Below are positions 8,946 to 18,071 of a DNA stretch of 64,000 bases, one piece after another (the first letter of the stretch is position 1; each line of letters begins with the position of its first letter). The DNA is taken from NCBI GenBank assembly GCA_946221385.1, contig CAMIGX010000001.1:360952-424951 (forward strand), in the 5' to 3' direction. The stretch is from an uncultured Propionimicrobium sp. Its GTDB lineage: Bacteria; Actinomycetota; Actinomycetes; Propionibacteriales; Propionibacteriaceae. Below the pieces are notes generated by a model. That model searched no databases. It was given only the letters and a program-made list of their open reading frames with translations, and was not told where the DNA came from. Made by a program: the position numbers and the translations under genes.

Positions 8946-9810
8946 CTTTATATAGCTCGTTGGCTAGGCAGTCTTCGAGCGTCGGGAAGCGATACTGGTA
9001 GCCAATCTCATTGAGCACGCCTGGGAACACATTTTGGCTCGCCAACGCAAGTTCCCGATTGCCCTGCGCGCCGAGCAACGCCGTCGGCGCAAAGGATGGC
9101 ATCCGTAACCACACCGGGCGACCCAGCTGACGCCCGACAGCCTTGGCCCAAGATTCGTTGGTCACCGGTTGCGGCGCGACGGCATTAATCGGCCCGCTCA
9201 CGGCGTCGTCCTCCAGCGCGCGCAGGTAGACGCCGACAAGATCATCCATTGCTATCCAGCTCATCAGCTGCTGACCGTCACCTAGCGGCCCACCGAGGCC
9301 TACCTTGAACAGTGGCACCTGGACAGCCAACAGCCCAGACACGCCGCTCATCACCAACCCGGTGCGTACCTGCACCGAACGCCCCTTGGCGACCTGTGCC
9401 GCCTGCTCCCAGTTGACGCACACCGCAGCCAGAAAATCATCCCCTGGAGACGCTGCTTCGTCGACCCGCTCGGGCCGATCGTGCCCGTAGTATCCGATCG
9501 CCGACGCACTGACGAAAGTGCGGCCGGCTGTCAGCTCCGCCAGTCGACGCGTCGGACCAACTCGCGAACTCATGATCTTGCGCTTGTGCTCGCTGGTGAA
9601 GCGGCCAAAGATGGGCTCTCCTGCGAGGTGAACGACCGCGTCCACCCCGTCCAAGAGATCGTCTGCAGGCGCGTCTTGATCCCAATGCCGATCTCCGGGG
9701 TCGGGCTCGCCGCGTACCAACTTAATGACGCGATCCCCGCGGCGAATCAATGCCTCGACCAGCTTGCTGCCGACGCTGCCTGAGGCTCCAGTGACTGCGA
9801 TGACGCTCAT
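8932..9810 (-). CDS. TIGR01777-family NAD-dependent epimerase (YfcH/SDR39U1-like)
   Basis: A 292-residue extended short-chain dehydrogenase-like protein. The N-terminal nucleotide-binding loop is VTGASGSVGSKL, followed by HLAGEPI and the active-site region SASAIGYYGHD. The C-terminal DUF1731-type segment has VRMP/LRMPSF-like features. The substrate is unknown; family members are poorly characterised. The frame extends to an ATG at 9870, but that would run through the aldolase terminator. The ATG at 9810 places the Rossmann motif at the N-terminus as in homologues, so it is chosen. No strong ribosome site is visible. Confidence 0.8.
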   Translation of the reverse strand: MSVIAVTGASGSVGSKLVEALIRRGDRVIKLVRGEPDPGDRHWDQDAPADDLLDGVDAVVHLAGEPIFGRFTSEHKRKIMSSRVGPTRRLAELTAGRTFVSASAIGYYGHDRPERVDEAASPGDDFLAAVCVNWEQAAQVAKGRSVQVRTGLVMSGVSGLLAVQVPLFKVGLGGPLGDGQQLMSWIAMDDLVGVYLRALEDDAVSGPINAVAPQPVTNESWAKAVGRQLGRPVWLRMPSFAPTALLGAQGNRELALASQNVFPGVLNEIGYQYRFPTLEDCLANELYKANLR

Positions 9811-9840
9811 GGCATTAGGACTAGAGAGCGGGTCTGACAA

Positions 9841-9872
9841 AAGTGCGCCCCCGGAAGACCGGAGGCGCACTT
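9841..9872 (-). terminator. Rho-independent terminator of fba
   Basis: AAGTGCGCC...GGCGCACTT with an inner CCGG/CCGG stem and an AAGA loop (one mismatched pair). On the minus strand the stem is followed by TTTTG. It lies just downstream of the fructose-bisphosphate aldolase stop. Confidence 0.8.
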
Positions 9873-9888
9873 GCTAGTTTGATAGCGC

Positions 9889-10917
<1,029 letters not shown>

Positions 10918-10975
10918 GTTTCCTCTTTCTCAGAAGACGATTTCACTTCTATTCTTCCACGTCTGGCCGACGGGC

Positions 10976-11560
10976 TCACCACAAACGGTCGACGCGGCTC
11001 AAATCGAGACCGAAACGGCCCCGTGAATAGGAACGCAACGCTGAGTCTAACTGTGTGGGCTGTGCTTCCAGATAGCTGACCGGCGTCTGCCATTTTTCGA
11101 CCTGTTGACCGTCGGGACTCCAACAGATTTCCAAATTTGGTCCTGGCGTCAGCGGATGATTCTTGGCTCGCACCGAGCGCACCTGATGCCACGGCAGCCG
11201 CAATCCGTCACCATCTTTCGCGATGACCAAACCAAGCACGTCGATCTGCAATTCGGGGGCCGGCTGCAGCTTGCGGCCATGGCTGCGCACCCGCGTCCAA
11301 CGCACCAGGTGAAACACCAATTGCAACACGCTCACCGACGCCGAAAAGACAAGAAACCAAAAGAAGACGCCGCCCACTTCGGCCTTGAACGCGAAGAACA
11401 GCGCGACCGACAGCCCGAGCGAAATCACGACATTCAACAGCCGGAAAATCAGCTGCCGTCCGAGCTGCGCCGCCAGTGCGCTCAACCTCGATCCGCCGCG
11501 ATAAACGATGAAGCCAGGTAGCGATTCGACGCCTTGGTGGGCAGCGGCAGTCATCGTCAT
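10976..11560 (-). CDS. Hypothetical membrane protein (PH-like soluble part)
   Basis: A 194-residue protein with two hydrophobic segments at about residues 38-59 and 65-87 (ISLGLSVALFFAF and VFFWFLVFSASVSVLQLVF). A soluble C-terminal half follows with alternating strands (IDVLGLVIAKDGDGLRLPW, VRSVRAK), as in small bacterial PH-domain membrane proteins. No enzyme motif is seen and I do not recognise a characterised family. It is divergent from the YbaB/WXG cassette, with only 24 bp between starts, so the two units must share a promoter region. Confidence 0.6.
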   Translation of the reverse strand: MTMTAAAHQGVESLPGFIVYRGGSRLSALAAQLGRQLIFRLLNVVISLGLSVALFFAFKAEVGGVFFWFLVFSASVSVLQLVFHLVRWTRVRSHGRKLQPAPELQIDVLGLVIAKDGDGLRLPWHQVRSVRAKNHPLTPGPNLEICWSPDGQQVEKWQTPVSYLEAQPTQLDSALRSYSRGRFGLDLSRVDRLW

Positions 11561-11584
11561 GAGTTCAGTCTAGAGGCCCCCGCG

Positions 11585-12451
11585 ATGACCTCTTCAATCT
11601 CTAGTCTTTTGAGGGTGAGCCAATTTGACGTTAATGACGAATTCGAGGACGCGCCGGCCGTCGACGATCTGCAAGCTGCTGCAGCTGACGACGCGGCTGA
11701 AGCGTCTGACGAAGTACCCCTGCCCGAATGGGCCGATATGGCCGTCGAAGATATCACTTTCGACGCACTCAGCAAGAACGGGCATGTGCACGCGGTCATC
11801 ACCGGTGGCCGCCTGACTGCCCTCGAAATCGATCCCAGCTGGCGAGCAAGCGCCACCCCGCGCGACGTCGAAGTCTCGATCGCGGAGGCCGTCAATGCGG
11901 CTATCGACCAGGTCTACGCCGGGGTCAACGCGCAGATTCAGGCGGCTCGCCCCGTCAATGATCTGGCTGGCATCGTGCGCGACGCTCACCAGCAATTCCT
12001 CCAAGCCAATGACGGCCGCGAAGACGGCGAACTCAATGCCGCATTGGTCCAGATGATTGATCTGTTGGACGAATTGCCGAATCGACTAGCTGAATTGCCT
12101 GCCGACCAGGATCACGTCGTCGATACCCAAATCGAGCATGGTTCGGACGATGACGAGGTCAACGTGCACGTGCATAACGGCTACGTCACCGCGCTGTCGA
12201 CCCAACCGAACTGGACGCGCAAGGTCAGCGACGAAGAGTTCACCAAGCTGGTCGCGCAGACCGTTGACGCGGCCCTCGAAGAGTTCCGCGAAACCCAACT
12301 AGAGCAGATTGTCTCTCAAGGCGATGGCATCGGTGGCCTGGTCTCTGCGCTGTTCGAAGCGCAAGCCTATGTGTCCTCCGGCTTCCAGATGGATCTTGAG
12401 AACCAAAACTTCGGAAGGAAAGAAGATGTCGAACGCCTCGTTCAAGCATGA
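11585..12451 (+). CDS. YbaB/EbfC-like protein with two repeats, first gene of a T7SS-like cassette
   Basis: A 288-residue acidic protein. Residues ~60-115 (VITGGRLTALEIDPSW...) and ~195-250 (NVHVHNGYVTALSTQPNW...) each resemble the YbaB/EbfC fold: a strand-strand-helix with a conserved Trp. The protein therefore appears to be a tandem duplication. YbaB-like proteins are often found beside WXG100/EspC genes in Actinobacteria, where their function is unknown. The ATG at 11585 has AGAGG eight bases upstream. An upstream in-frame start at 11534 would overlap the divergent gene. Its 3' end overlaps the next gene by 26 bp, which indicates translational coupling. Confidence 0.65.
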   Translation: MTSSISSLLRVSQFDVNDEFEDAPAVDDLQAAAADDAAEASDEVPLPEWADMAVEDITFDALSKNGHVHAVITGGRLTALEIDPSWRASATPRDVEVSIAEAVNAAIDQVYAGVNAQIQAARPVNDLAGIVRDAHQQFLQANDGREDGELNAALVQMIDLLDELPNRLAELPADQDHVVDTQIEHGSDDDEVNVHVHNGYVTALSTQPNWTRKVSDEEFTKLVAQTVDAALEEFRETQLEQIVSQGDGIGGLVSALFEAQAYVSSGFQMDLENQNFGRKEDVERLVQA

Positions 12452-12848
12452 TCCTGAATCTTGGAAGCGAGCCAGCGGCGCCTACGCCGAAGCCGCTGAC
12501 AAGATGGCAGCGCTCAAGGGCAAGGTAGCCAACACCGGTAAGGCTGGCGTCGGTGGTCCGACCCAAATCGACCAGGCGCTACAAGCTGTCTTGCCGCAGG
12601 TTCCAAACAACATCGACCGGGCAATCGAAGGGCTAGCCGCCGGTCTGAAATCTGACTCGCTAGCCATGACTAAGACGTTGAAGACCTATCGCGACACCGA
12701 AGAGGGTCAGCGCGGCATCGTCGTCAAGCAAATGTTTGACGCCGGACGCGACATCGTCACCAAGGGCATCGGCGCGGTCGCGGGCAACCCGCAGCTGCTG
12801 CAAGCCGGCCAGAAATTGATTAGCGACGTCACGAAAGGAATCCGCTGA
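12426..12848 (+). CDS. EspC/WXG100-like helical protein
   Basis: 140 residues starting MSNASFKHDPESWKR, with a strong GGAAGGAAAG ribosome site. It is almost entirely helical, with a Trp at position 13 and the YRDTEE element typical of the end of EspC-type (DUF2580) ESX-associated proteins. It lacks a signal peptide and is small and Ala/Lys-rich, consistent with a type VII secretion substrate or chaperone partner of the next gene. It overlaps that gene by one base. The family match is at pattern level, not certain. Confidence 0.65.
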   Translation: MSNASFKHDPESWKRASGAYAEAADKMAALKGKVANTGKAGVGGPTQIDQALQAVLPQVPNNIDRAIEGLAAGLKSDSLAMTKTLKTYRDTEEGQRGIVVKQMFDAGRDIVTKGIGAVAGNPQLLQAGQKLISDVTKGIR

Positions 12849-13330
12849 TGGGCATCCCATTCCCCCCAGTGCTGGAGCAGGCCAAAGGCATGATGGGCGT
12901 GCAATATCCCGGCTCTGATGAGTTCATCTTGGCCCAGTCGGCCATGCAGTGGGGCCAGGTCGCTTTCGGCGCTGGCGACGCGACCAAGGACCTCGTGCTG
13001 GCTAACAAGCACATCCAAGACAACAACGAAGGCCCTGACGCAGCCGCCTTCTTGGGCTACATGATCGCCAAATCGAATGTCACTGGCACCGGCGCGTTCA
13101 CCGCAGCGACTGGCATCATCACCGCTGCGATGGCGATCGTCACCGCCGCCTTGGCCGCGATCAAGGTCGCGATCATTGCGATGGCTGCCGTCGTCCAGGC
13201 GCTGCTGATGGCCGCCAAGGCTTTCCCAATGTTCGTCAATCCCAGCATTCCGATGACGGTCGCCCAGCAGCTGGGCGGTGTCGTCCGCCAGATGGACGGC
13301 ATGCTGGCCAACGTGATTAGGGGTAACTGA
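12848..13330 (+). CDS. WXG-like protein with central hydrophobic segment
   Basis: 160 residues with no signal peptide. The N-terminal half is amphipathic helix with W-G (MQWGQVAFGAGDAT) and a turn NNEGPDAAAFLGYM in the place of the usual W-E-G-x-A-A element. Residues ~80-125 form a long Ala/Ile/Val-rich hydrophobic stretch that could be a membrane hairpin. This layout is common in N-terminal delivery parts of polymorphic or ESX-type effectors. It is translationally coupled to both neighbours: a one-base overlap upstream and one base between stop and start downstream. It probably partners the NlpC/P60 protein. Confidence 0.6.
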   Translation: MGIPFPPVLEQAKGMMGVQYPGSDEFILAQSAMQWGQVAFGAGDATKDLVLANKHIQDNNEGPDAAAFLGYMIAKSNVTGTGAFTAATGIITAAMAIVTAALAAIKVAIIAMAAVVQALLMAAKAFPMFVNPSIPMTVAQQLGGVVRQMDGMLANVIRGN

Positions 13331-13331
13331 C

Positions 13332-14000
13332 ATGGGTATCAAGGTTGAGGTAATCCGCTTCACTGGGGGCGGCATTTTCACCAAGTTCACTCCCCCGTGC
13401 TGGTACGCCTATGTCGAGGGCGTCGGCGCTCCGCCACTGCCCCGCGGCACTACTCCCAGCGGTGGCGGCGGTGGCCCAGCTCCCGTCGCGAAGCCTGGCG
13501 GCAAGCCCGGTGGCCACACTGGCCCGGCCGGTCCTGGCGCTCCGTTGCCTAAGTCGAACACTGGCCCCTCGCGCGTCAATGGTCCGGTCAGCCGCAATGA
13601 GGTCTTGGACCGGGCGCGCTACTGGTCGAACAAGAAGGTGCCCTACTCGATGGGCGCTTACACCAATGACCCGAATGGCAAGAGCTATCGCACCGACTGC
13701 TCGGGCTTGGTGTCGATGGCGCTGCACTTGGACAAGTCCTACTCCACCGTCACGCTGCCCGAGGTGGTGCGTCCGATCCCCAAGCACGAGCTGAAGCCCG
13801 GCGACATCGTCGGCAACCTCGGCCCCGGCACCGGTGGCGCTGGCGGCCACGTCATGATCTTCAATGGCTGGACTGACGCGTCGATGACGAAGTTCCGCGT
13901 CATCGAGGAGACTCCGCCGGCTGCTACCGAGTCGGTCAAGACGTGGGGTGCTGCGCCGTACACCTCGCACGCCTGGCGTTACAAGAACATCGCCGACTGA
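13332..14000 (+). CDS. NlpC/P60-type cysteine hydrolase without signal peptide
   Basis: A 222-residue protein with a 40-residue leader domain and a Gly/Pro-rich linker (residues 40-82). A cysteine peptidase domain follows with the nucleophile in TDCSGLVSMAL (Cys123), the preceding-domain helix NEVLDRARYW, LKPGDIVG, and the His in GGHVMIFNGW (His173). NlpC/P60 enzymes usually cut peptidoglycan stem peptides. There is no Sec signal or membrane anchor, so export may depend on the WXG-like proteins encoded just upstream. Alternatively it may be a contact-delivered cell-wall toxin. No immunity gene is obvious. A strong terminator follows. Confidence 0.75.
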   Translation: MGIKVEVIRFTGGGIFTKFTPPCWYAYVEGVGAPPLPRGTTPSGGGGGPAPVAKPGGKPGGHTGPAGPGAPLPKSNTGPSRVNGPVSRNEVLDRARYWSNKKVPYSMGAYTNDPNGKSYRTDCSGLVSMALHLDKSYSTVTLPEVVRPIPKHELKPGDIVGNLGPGTGGAGGHVMIFNGWTDASMTKFRVIEETPPAATESVKTWGAAPYTSHAWRYKNIAD

Positions 14001-14013
14001 GTCTGCTGACTAC

Positions 14014-14055
14014 AAAAGCGGAGGCTGCCCTAGCGTGGGCGGCCTCCGCTTTTTT
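14014..14055 (+). terminator. Rho-independent terminator of the T7SS-like cassette
   Basis: AAAAGCGGAGGC-t-GCCC / GGGC-g-GCCTCCGC form a long GC-rich stem with a six-base loop, followed by TTTTTT. It closes the four-gene plus-strand unit. On the other strand it also has a T-run and may serve the MalY/PatB transcript. Confidence 0.9.
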
Positions 14056-14084
14056 GCTGCTTTAGGTTGTGGCTTTGCCGGTGG

Positions 14085-15248
14085 TTAAGCCAGCGCCCTG
14101 GCCATCAAATCGATTGCCTCTTCGATGACGCCCGTCGACGTAGCGAAATTGAAGCGGACATGCCGCGCGCCCACCTGGCCGCATGTCAATCCGTCATTCA
14201 TCGCGACGCCTGCCGCCAAGAATTGATTCATCGGATCGTCCAACCCCGTTTGGCTGCAATCAAGCCAGAGCAAGAAGGTCGCTTCGGGCTTGATGACGTC
14301 GACCTTCGGCAGCTTGTCGGCGACCAGCTGCAGCGCGAGATCACGGTTGTGTTCGAGATAGCCGATGACTTCGTTGAGCCACGGCTCGCCGTGCCGGAAG
14401 GCCGCGATGTTTGCGGCCACGCCAAGCCCGGCCGCTGAGTAGGGCAGGCCGTGCGCGTGCTGGCTGATCCACTGCTGCTGCTCGGGATTGGTGACGATCA
14501 GCTGCGCGCACTTCAGGCCCGCGATATTGAAGCTCTTAGAGGCAGACATCGCCGTCACGCTGTGTCGGGCGGCAGCTTCGCTGACAGTTGGATATGGGAC
14601 ATGCTGACGTCCGCTGTAGGTCAACGGGGCATGGATTTCGTCATTGAAGACCCAGCCGTCGTGCGCGTCGACGATTTCTGCGATCTTGCGCATCTCGTCA
14701 GCGCTATACATCTTTCCGATCGGATTATGCGGATTGCACATGATCAATACCCGGCCGCCGTCGGCGAAAGCGCGCTCGAGGCCGTCGTAATCAAATTCCC
14801 AGTGGTCTTCATGGCGGATCATCGGTAATTCGATCAGATCGCGGCCGTGCGCGGCAGGCATGTCTAAGAAGGGCATATAGGCCGGCGTCGGGACGATGAC
14901 CTTGCCCTGCGGGGCGAGATGGTTGAGCAGGATCGTCAGGCCGGTCAACACGTCAGGCAGCGCCATGACCTGCTCGGGACGAATCTGCCAGTGATAGCGA
15001 TGTGCCAGCCATTCGGTGGTCGCCTGCTGCAGCTCTTCGCGCAACGACATCGGGGTGTATCCAGTCAACCGCTTGCTGAGCAGCGGACGGATTGCGTCCT
15101 CAATGACCGGAGCCAGTCCAAAGTCCATTTCGGCCACCCAGGCGCCGATGGTGTGCGGATAGGTCGTCCACTTCAAGCTGCCGGCGGTACGGAAATCCTC
15201 GGCGGTCCGCGCCGCCATCATCGAGGCGAGGTCAGTCACGCCTCTCAT
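14085..15248 (-). CDS. MalY/PatB-type aminotransferase (probable cystathionine beta-lyase)
   Basis: A 387-residue fold-type I PLP enzyme of the MalY/PatB group. The PLP lysine is in SASKSFNIAGLKCAQL, substrate/cofactor residues in NPHNPIGK and NDEIHAPL, and the conserved N-terminal WVAEMDF motif is present. Known members cleave cystathionine or other cysteine conjugates (C-S lyase) and some also regulate sugar genes. The substrate here is not certain. Another possible start is the ATG pair nine codons downstream. It is the last gene of a minus-strand run that starts at about 18.9 kb. Confidence 0.85.
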   Translation of the reverse strand: MRGVTDLASMMAARTAEDFRTAGSLKWTTYPHTIGAWVAEMDFGLAPVIEDAIRPLLSKRLTGYTPMSLREELQQATTEWLAHRYHWQIRPEQVMALPDVLTGLTILLNHLAPQGKVIVPTPAYMPFLDMPAAHGRDLIELPMIRHEDHWEFDYDGLERAFADGGRVLIMCNPHNPIGKMYSADEMRKIAEIVDAHDGWVFNDEIHAPLTYSGRQHVPYPTVSEAAARHSVTAMSASKSFNIAGLKCAQLIVTNPEQQQWISQHAHGLPYSAAGLGVAANIAAFRHGEPWLNEVIGYLEHNRDLALQLVADKLPKVDVIKPEATFLLWLDCSQTGLDDPMNQFLAAGVAMNDGLTCGQVGARHVRFNFATSTGVIEEAIDLMARALA

Positions 15249-15257
15249 TGTCGCACG

Positions 15258-15977
15258 TCACTGGGATGGCACGAATTGATGTTGCATCGACCAGACATGC
15301 ATGGTGATCGCGGCGGCGGCACCGGCATTGAGCGAACGCGTCGAACCATATTGGGTGATTTCGACCAATTTTTCGCACCGCGCCAGCATTTCGTCAGTCA
15401 ACCCCGGACCTTCAGAGCCAAAGACTAGGCAGCACGCAGCTGGAAATTGGAAGCTCTCCAAGGCGACCGCGCCGGTCATATTGTCCACGCCGATCAGAGT
15501 CAGTCCTTCGGCCCGGCAGTGCGCGGCCAGCGCGGCTTCGTCCGGCTGGTGGTGGACGTGCAGATAGCGGTCGGTGACCATCGCGCCGCGCCGGTTCCAG
15601 CGGCGATTACCGACTACATGCACCGCCTCGACGTTGAATGCGTTAGCGGTGCGGACGATCGAGCCGATGTTGAAATCGTGCGTCCAATTTTGGATCGCGA
15701 TCTGCAATCTGGCGGGAGCCCATGCTGCTCGTCGCCTATCCAGATCGGCGATGATCTGGTCCATGCGCCAATAGCGATATTGATCGACGACGTTGCGACG
15801 ATCACCTGCGGCTAGCAGTTCTGGATCGAGGCGTGGATCGTCGGGCCAGGGCTCGGGATGTGGGCCGACGCCGACGCTCGGAGCAGTGGGGTCGACGTAT
15901 CCGTCGTCAGCTGCAAAGCCAGCGGCCCCGTCCTTTTCGGAAGCGGGGCCGCTTTGCGAATATTGCGGATCGGTCAA
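15258..15977 (-). CDS. SpoU-family RNA 2'-O-methyltransferase
   Basis: A 239-residue SPOUT (TrmH-type) methyltransferase. The three SpoU motifs are present: NIGSIVRTANAF, LVFGSEGPGLT and GSTRSLNAGAAAAI. The last two form the trefoil knot that binds S-adenosylmethionine. About 60 N-terminal residues are low-complexity acidic/proline sequence before the fold. The substrate (a tRNA or rRNA ribose) cannot be assigned. It ends 9 bp before the MalY/PatB start and begins 2 bp after the LemA stop, so it is co-transcribed. Confidence 0.88.
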   Translation of the reverse strand: MTDPQYSQSGPASEKDGAAGFAADDGYVDPTAPSVGVGPHPEPWPDDPRLDPELLAAGDRRNVVDQYRYWRMDQIIADLDRRRAAWAPARLQIAIQNWTHDFNIGSIVRTANAFNVEAVHVVGNRRWNRRGAMVTDRYLHVHHQPDEAALAAHCRAEGLTLIGVDNMTGAVALESFQFPAACCLVFGSEGPGLTDEMLARCEKLVEITQYGSTRSLNAGAAAAITMHVWSMQHQFVPSQ

Positions 15978-15979
15978 GT

Positions 15980-16831
15980 TCAGCCCTGACGTCCGTCACC
16001 GAATTGGCCAGGCTGCTGACCAGGCTGACCGAAGTTCGGGCCGGCTTGGCCAAAGTTCGGGTTCGAATCGCCGTACTGCATTGGCTGCTGCGGGTAGTCC
16101 TGCTGCGGGTAGCCCTGCGGCTGGGCAGCGCCCTGCGGCTGGGTGTAGGTCTGCGGCTCGCGGGTCTGCGCGTCGTCAGCTGGATTGAAGACTGGCGCGC
16201 TGCGATCCGTCGAGCCGAGCACTGCCTTGTCGCGAGGCGAATCAGAGAAGTTGACCTGCGGATTGAGCCGCATCTCTTCGCTCGGCACCTCGTAGTAGCC
16301 GGCCTTCCTGAAGCCGCCCATGTTGGCGATCATGTTGGTCGGGAAGGACTCGATCTTGGTGTTGTAGTTGCCGACGACCGCGTTGTAGTAGCGACGGCCG
16401 TTCGCGATGCGATCCTCGGTGGATTCCAGCTGATTGGCCAGCTGACGGAAACCTGCGTCGGCCTTCAACTCCGGATATGCCTCAGCGGTGACCAAGATGT
16501 TGTGCACCGCCTGCGAGAGCTGAGCTTCGGCCTGCGTGCGAGCTTCGCTGGGCACGCCCTCGGCGTCCTGAGTGGCCAAGCCGCGCGCCTGGTTACGCAT
16601 CGCGATGACATTTTCCAGCGTCTGCTGCTCGTGAGCGGCGAATCCCTTGACGGTCTCCACCAGGTTGGGGATCAAGTCGTAGCGGCGTTGCAGCTCGACG
16701 TCTATCTGCCGCCAGGATTCCTGCACCTTGTTACGCAGCCCGACCAGCGAGTTGTATTGGCCGATGCCCCAGATCACCAACGCGACGATCAGCACCAGCA
16801 AGATGATCAAGAACCACCAAAAGCCATTCAT
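15980..16831 (-). CDS. LemA family protein
   Basis: A 283-residue LemA protein. One N-terminal membrane helix (residues 4-22, FWWFLIILLVLIVALVIWG) is followed by the typical helical LemA domain: YNSLVGLRNKVQESWRQIDV, RRYDLIPNLVETVKG, and FPTNMIANMGGF with the conserved tyrosine-rich NGRRYYNAVVGNYN. After residue ~200 comes a disordered Gln/Pro/Gly-rich tail with repeated PQG/GQP units. The function of LemA is not settled, although it is surface- or membrane-associated in several bacteria. Repeat-rich tails like this one vary between strains. Confidence 0.9.
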   Translation of the reverse strand: MNGFWWFLIILLVLIVALVIWGIGQYNSLVGLRNKVQESWRQIDVELQRRYDLIPNLVETVKGFAAHEQQTLENVIAMRNQARGLATQDAEGVPSEARTQAEAQLSQAVHNILVTAEAYPELKADAGFRQLANQLESTEDRIANGRRYYNAVVGNYNTKIESFPTNMIANMGGFRKAGYYEVPSEEMRLNPQVNFSDSPRDKAVLGSTDRSAPVFNPADDAQTREPQTYTQPQGAAQPQGYPQQDYPQQPMQYGDSNPNFGQAGPNFGQPGQQPGQFGDGRQG

Positions 16832-16871
16832 TGAACTTCTCCGTCCTGCAGCCTGGTAGCCGCAATCACTT

Positions 16872-17411
16872 CTAGATTACGAGATCGGCCAGCCCGTACG
16901 CAGCGCGATAGTCCAATCCAGCAGCTTTGACGGCCTGCTCAGCGCCAGTATCACGGTCGACGATGACCGCCACCGCGACCACCTCAGCGCCGGCTGCGCG
17001 CAGCGCTTCGACAGCTTGCAGCGCCGAGCCGCCGGTCGTCGAAGTGTCTTCAACGACCAGCACGCGCCGTCCGGCGACGTCTGGCCCTTCGATTTGCCGC
17101 TGCATGCCGTGCGCCTTGGCTTCCTTGCGGACGACGAATGCGTCCAGCTGTTCGCCGGCCGCTGCGGCCGCGTGCAACATCGCAGTGGCGACCGGGTCTG
17201 CGCCCATGGTCAGGCCGCCGACGGCATCAAAGTCCAGGTCAGCGACCAGTTCACGCATGACGCGGCCGACCAGCGGCGCAGCTTTGCTGTGCAAGGTGAT
17301 GCGTCGCATATCGACGTAATAGTCAGCCTCGCGGCCCGAAGCCAACGTCACCTTGCCGCGGACGACGGCTAGTTCATTGATGAGGGCACGTAAATCTTCT
17401 CGATCAGCCAT
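16872..17411 (-). CDS. pyrE: Orotate phosphoribosyltransferase
   Basis: A 179-residue type I PRTase converting orotate and PRPP to orotidine 5'-phosphate in UMP synthesis. The PRPP-binding loop VLVVEDTSTTGGSALQA and the catalytic-loop segment RKEAKAHGMQRQIEG are clear. The ATG at 17411 with GGGTGG at five bases is preferred over a GTG three codons upstream. No other pyr genes are adjacent. It lies 21 bp after a sortase-like gene in a mixed operon. Confidence 0.92.
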   Translation of the reverse strand: MADREDLRALINELAVVRGKVTLASGREADYYVDMRRITLHSKAAPLVGRVMRELVADLDFDAVGGLTMGADPVATAMLHAAAAAGEQLDAFVVRKEAKAHGMQRQIEGPDVAGRRVLVVEDTSTTGGSALQAVEALRAAGAEVVAVAVIVDRDTGAEQAVKAAGLDYRAAYGLADLVI

Positions 17412-17432
17412 GCACGCCACCCTAGCGGTGAT

Positions 17433-18059
17433 TCAGCGCTCCGCTTCTGCCACCAGCCGGGCAAAGCCCACCGCGCGGTCGCCGGTCGGTAGCAGATCTT
17501 GGCTCGTGGTAAGCGTCAACATCTTGGCGCTGGGCAGTTGCCCTGGTTCGCCAGGGACGCCGTCCAAGACCCAGCCGTCAGTTTCATCGACGACCAGGTC
17601 GCGTGGCGCGACGACGACCTGATAGCGATATTCGCGTCGGCAGCTTTCGACGATGACCTCGTCACCGACATTGAGCTGCAGCAGATCCGCGAAGGGCTGA
17701 CCATTGGTCAGCCGATAGCCCGCCAGCGCGGTGTTGCCGATCGCGCCGGGTTGGGCGGTGTTCGGATACCAGCCGACCCCGCCGGCCAGCTGCGCCTGGT
17801 CGACCCCAACGACAATCGGCCAACTGCGCTCGTCAAGCGACGGCAGCCGCAGGACGCCGATGACATTGCCTGCTTCGAGGGTCGGCTCGGGCGTGGTGGC
17901 ACAAGTCGATTCGAAGTTTGCTAACCGGCTTTGGGCTCGGTTGACGCCCAATTGGTTGCTGCCGATCAGCTGCCAGCCGGCAAAGATCAAGCCAGTGAGC
18001 AGTGCGACGATCAGCACCGTCCATGCAGCCCGTAGCCCCCAAGCTCTTTTCACGTCCAT
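17433..18059 (-). CDS. Sortase-like membrane protein lacking catalytic His and Cys
   Basis: 208 residues: an N-terminal membrane helix (residues 11-30, AAWTVLIVALLTGLIFAGW), then a class E-type sortase fold with IGVLRLPSLDERSWPIVVGV, NTALAGYRLTNGQPFADLL and LTLTTSQDLLPTGDRAVGFA. Class E sortases have GHR and TLTTC at the last two sites. Here His is Tyr (AGYR) and the nucleophile Cys is Ser (TLTTS), while the Arg after it is kept. I read the frame directly and see no frameshift. Transpeptidation is therefore unlikely, and a binding or regulatory pseudoenzyme role is possible. It lies close to LPXTG-protein genes (19.2-25.5 kb). Confidence 0.8.
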   Translation of the reverse strand: MDVKRAWGLRAAWTVLIVALLTGLIFAGWQLIGSNQLGVNRAQSRLANFESTCATTPEPTLEAGNVIGVLRLPSLDERSWPIVVGVDQAQLAGGVGWYPNTAQPGAIGNTALAGYRLTNGQPFADLLQLNVGDEVIVESCRREYRYQVVVAPRDLVVDETDGWVLDGVPGEPGQLPSAKMLTLTTSQDLLPTGDRAVGFARLVAEAER

Positions 18060-18071
18060 CAGTCAACCAGA

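Noticed and set aside
15833..16834. 333-codon plus-strand frame opposite lemA
   Set aside because: Shadow of the LemA coding sequence in high-GC DNA. It has no ribosome site and no recognisable motif.
17411..17420. GTG start three codons upstream for pyrE
   Set aside because: The ATG at 17411 has GGGTGG at good spacing, while the GTG lies within that ribosome site.
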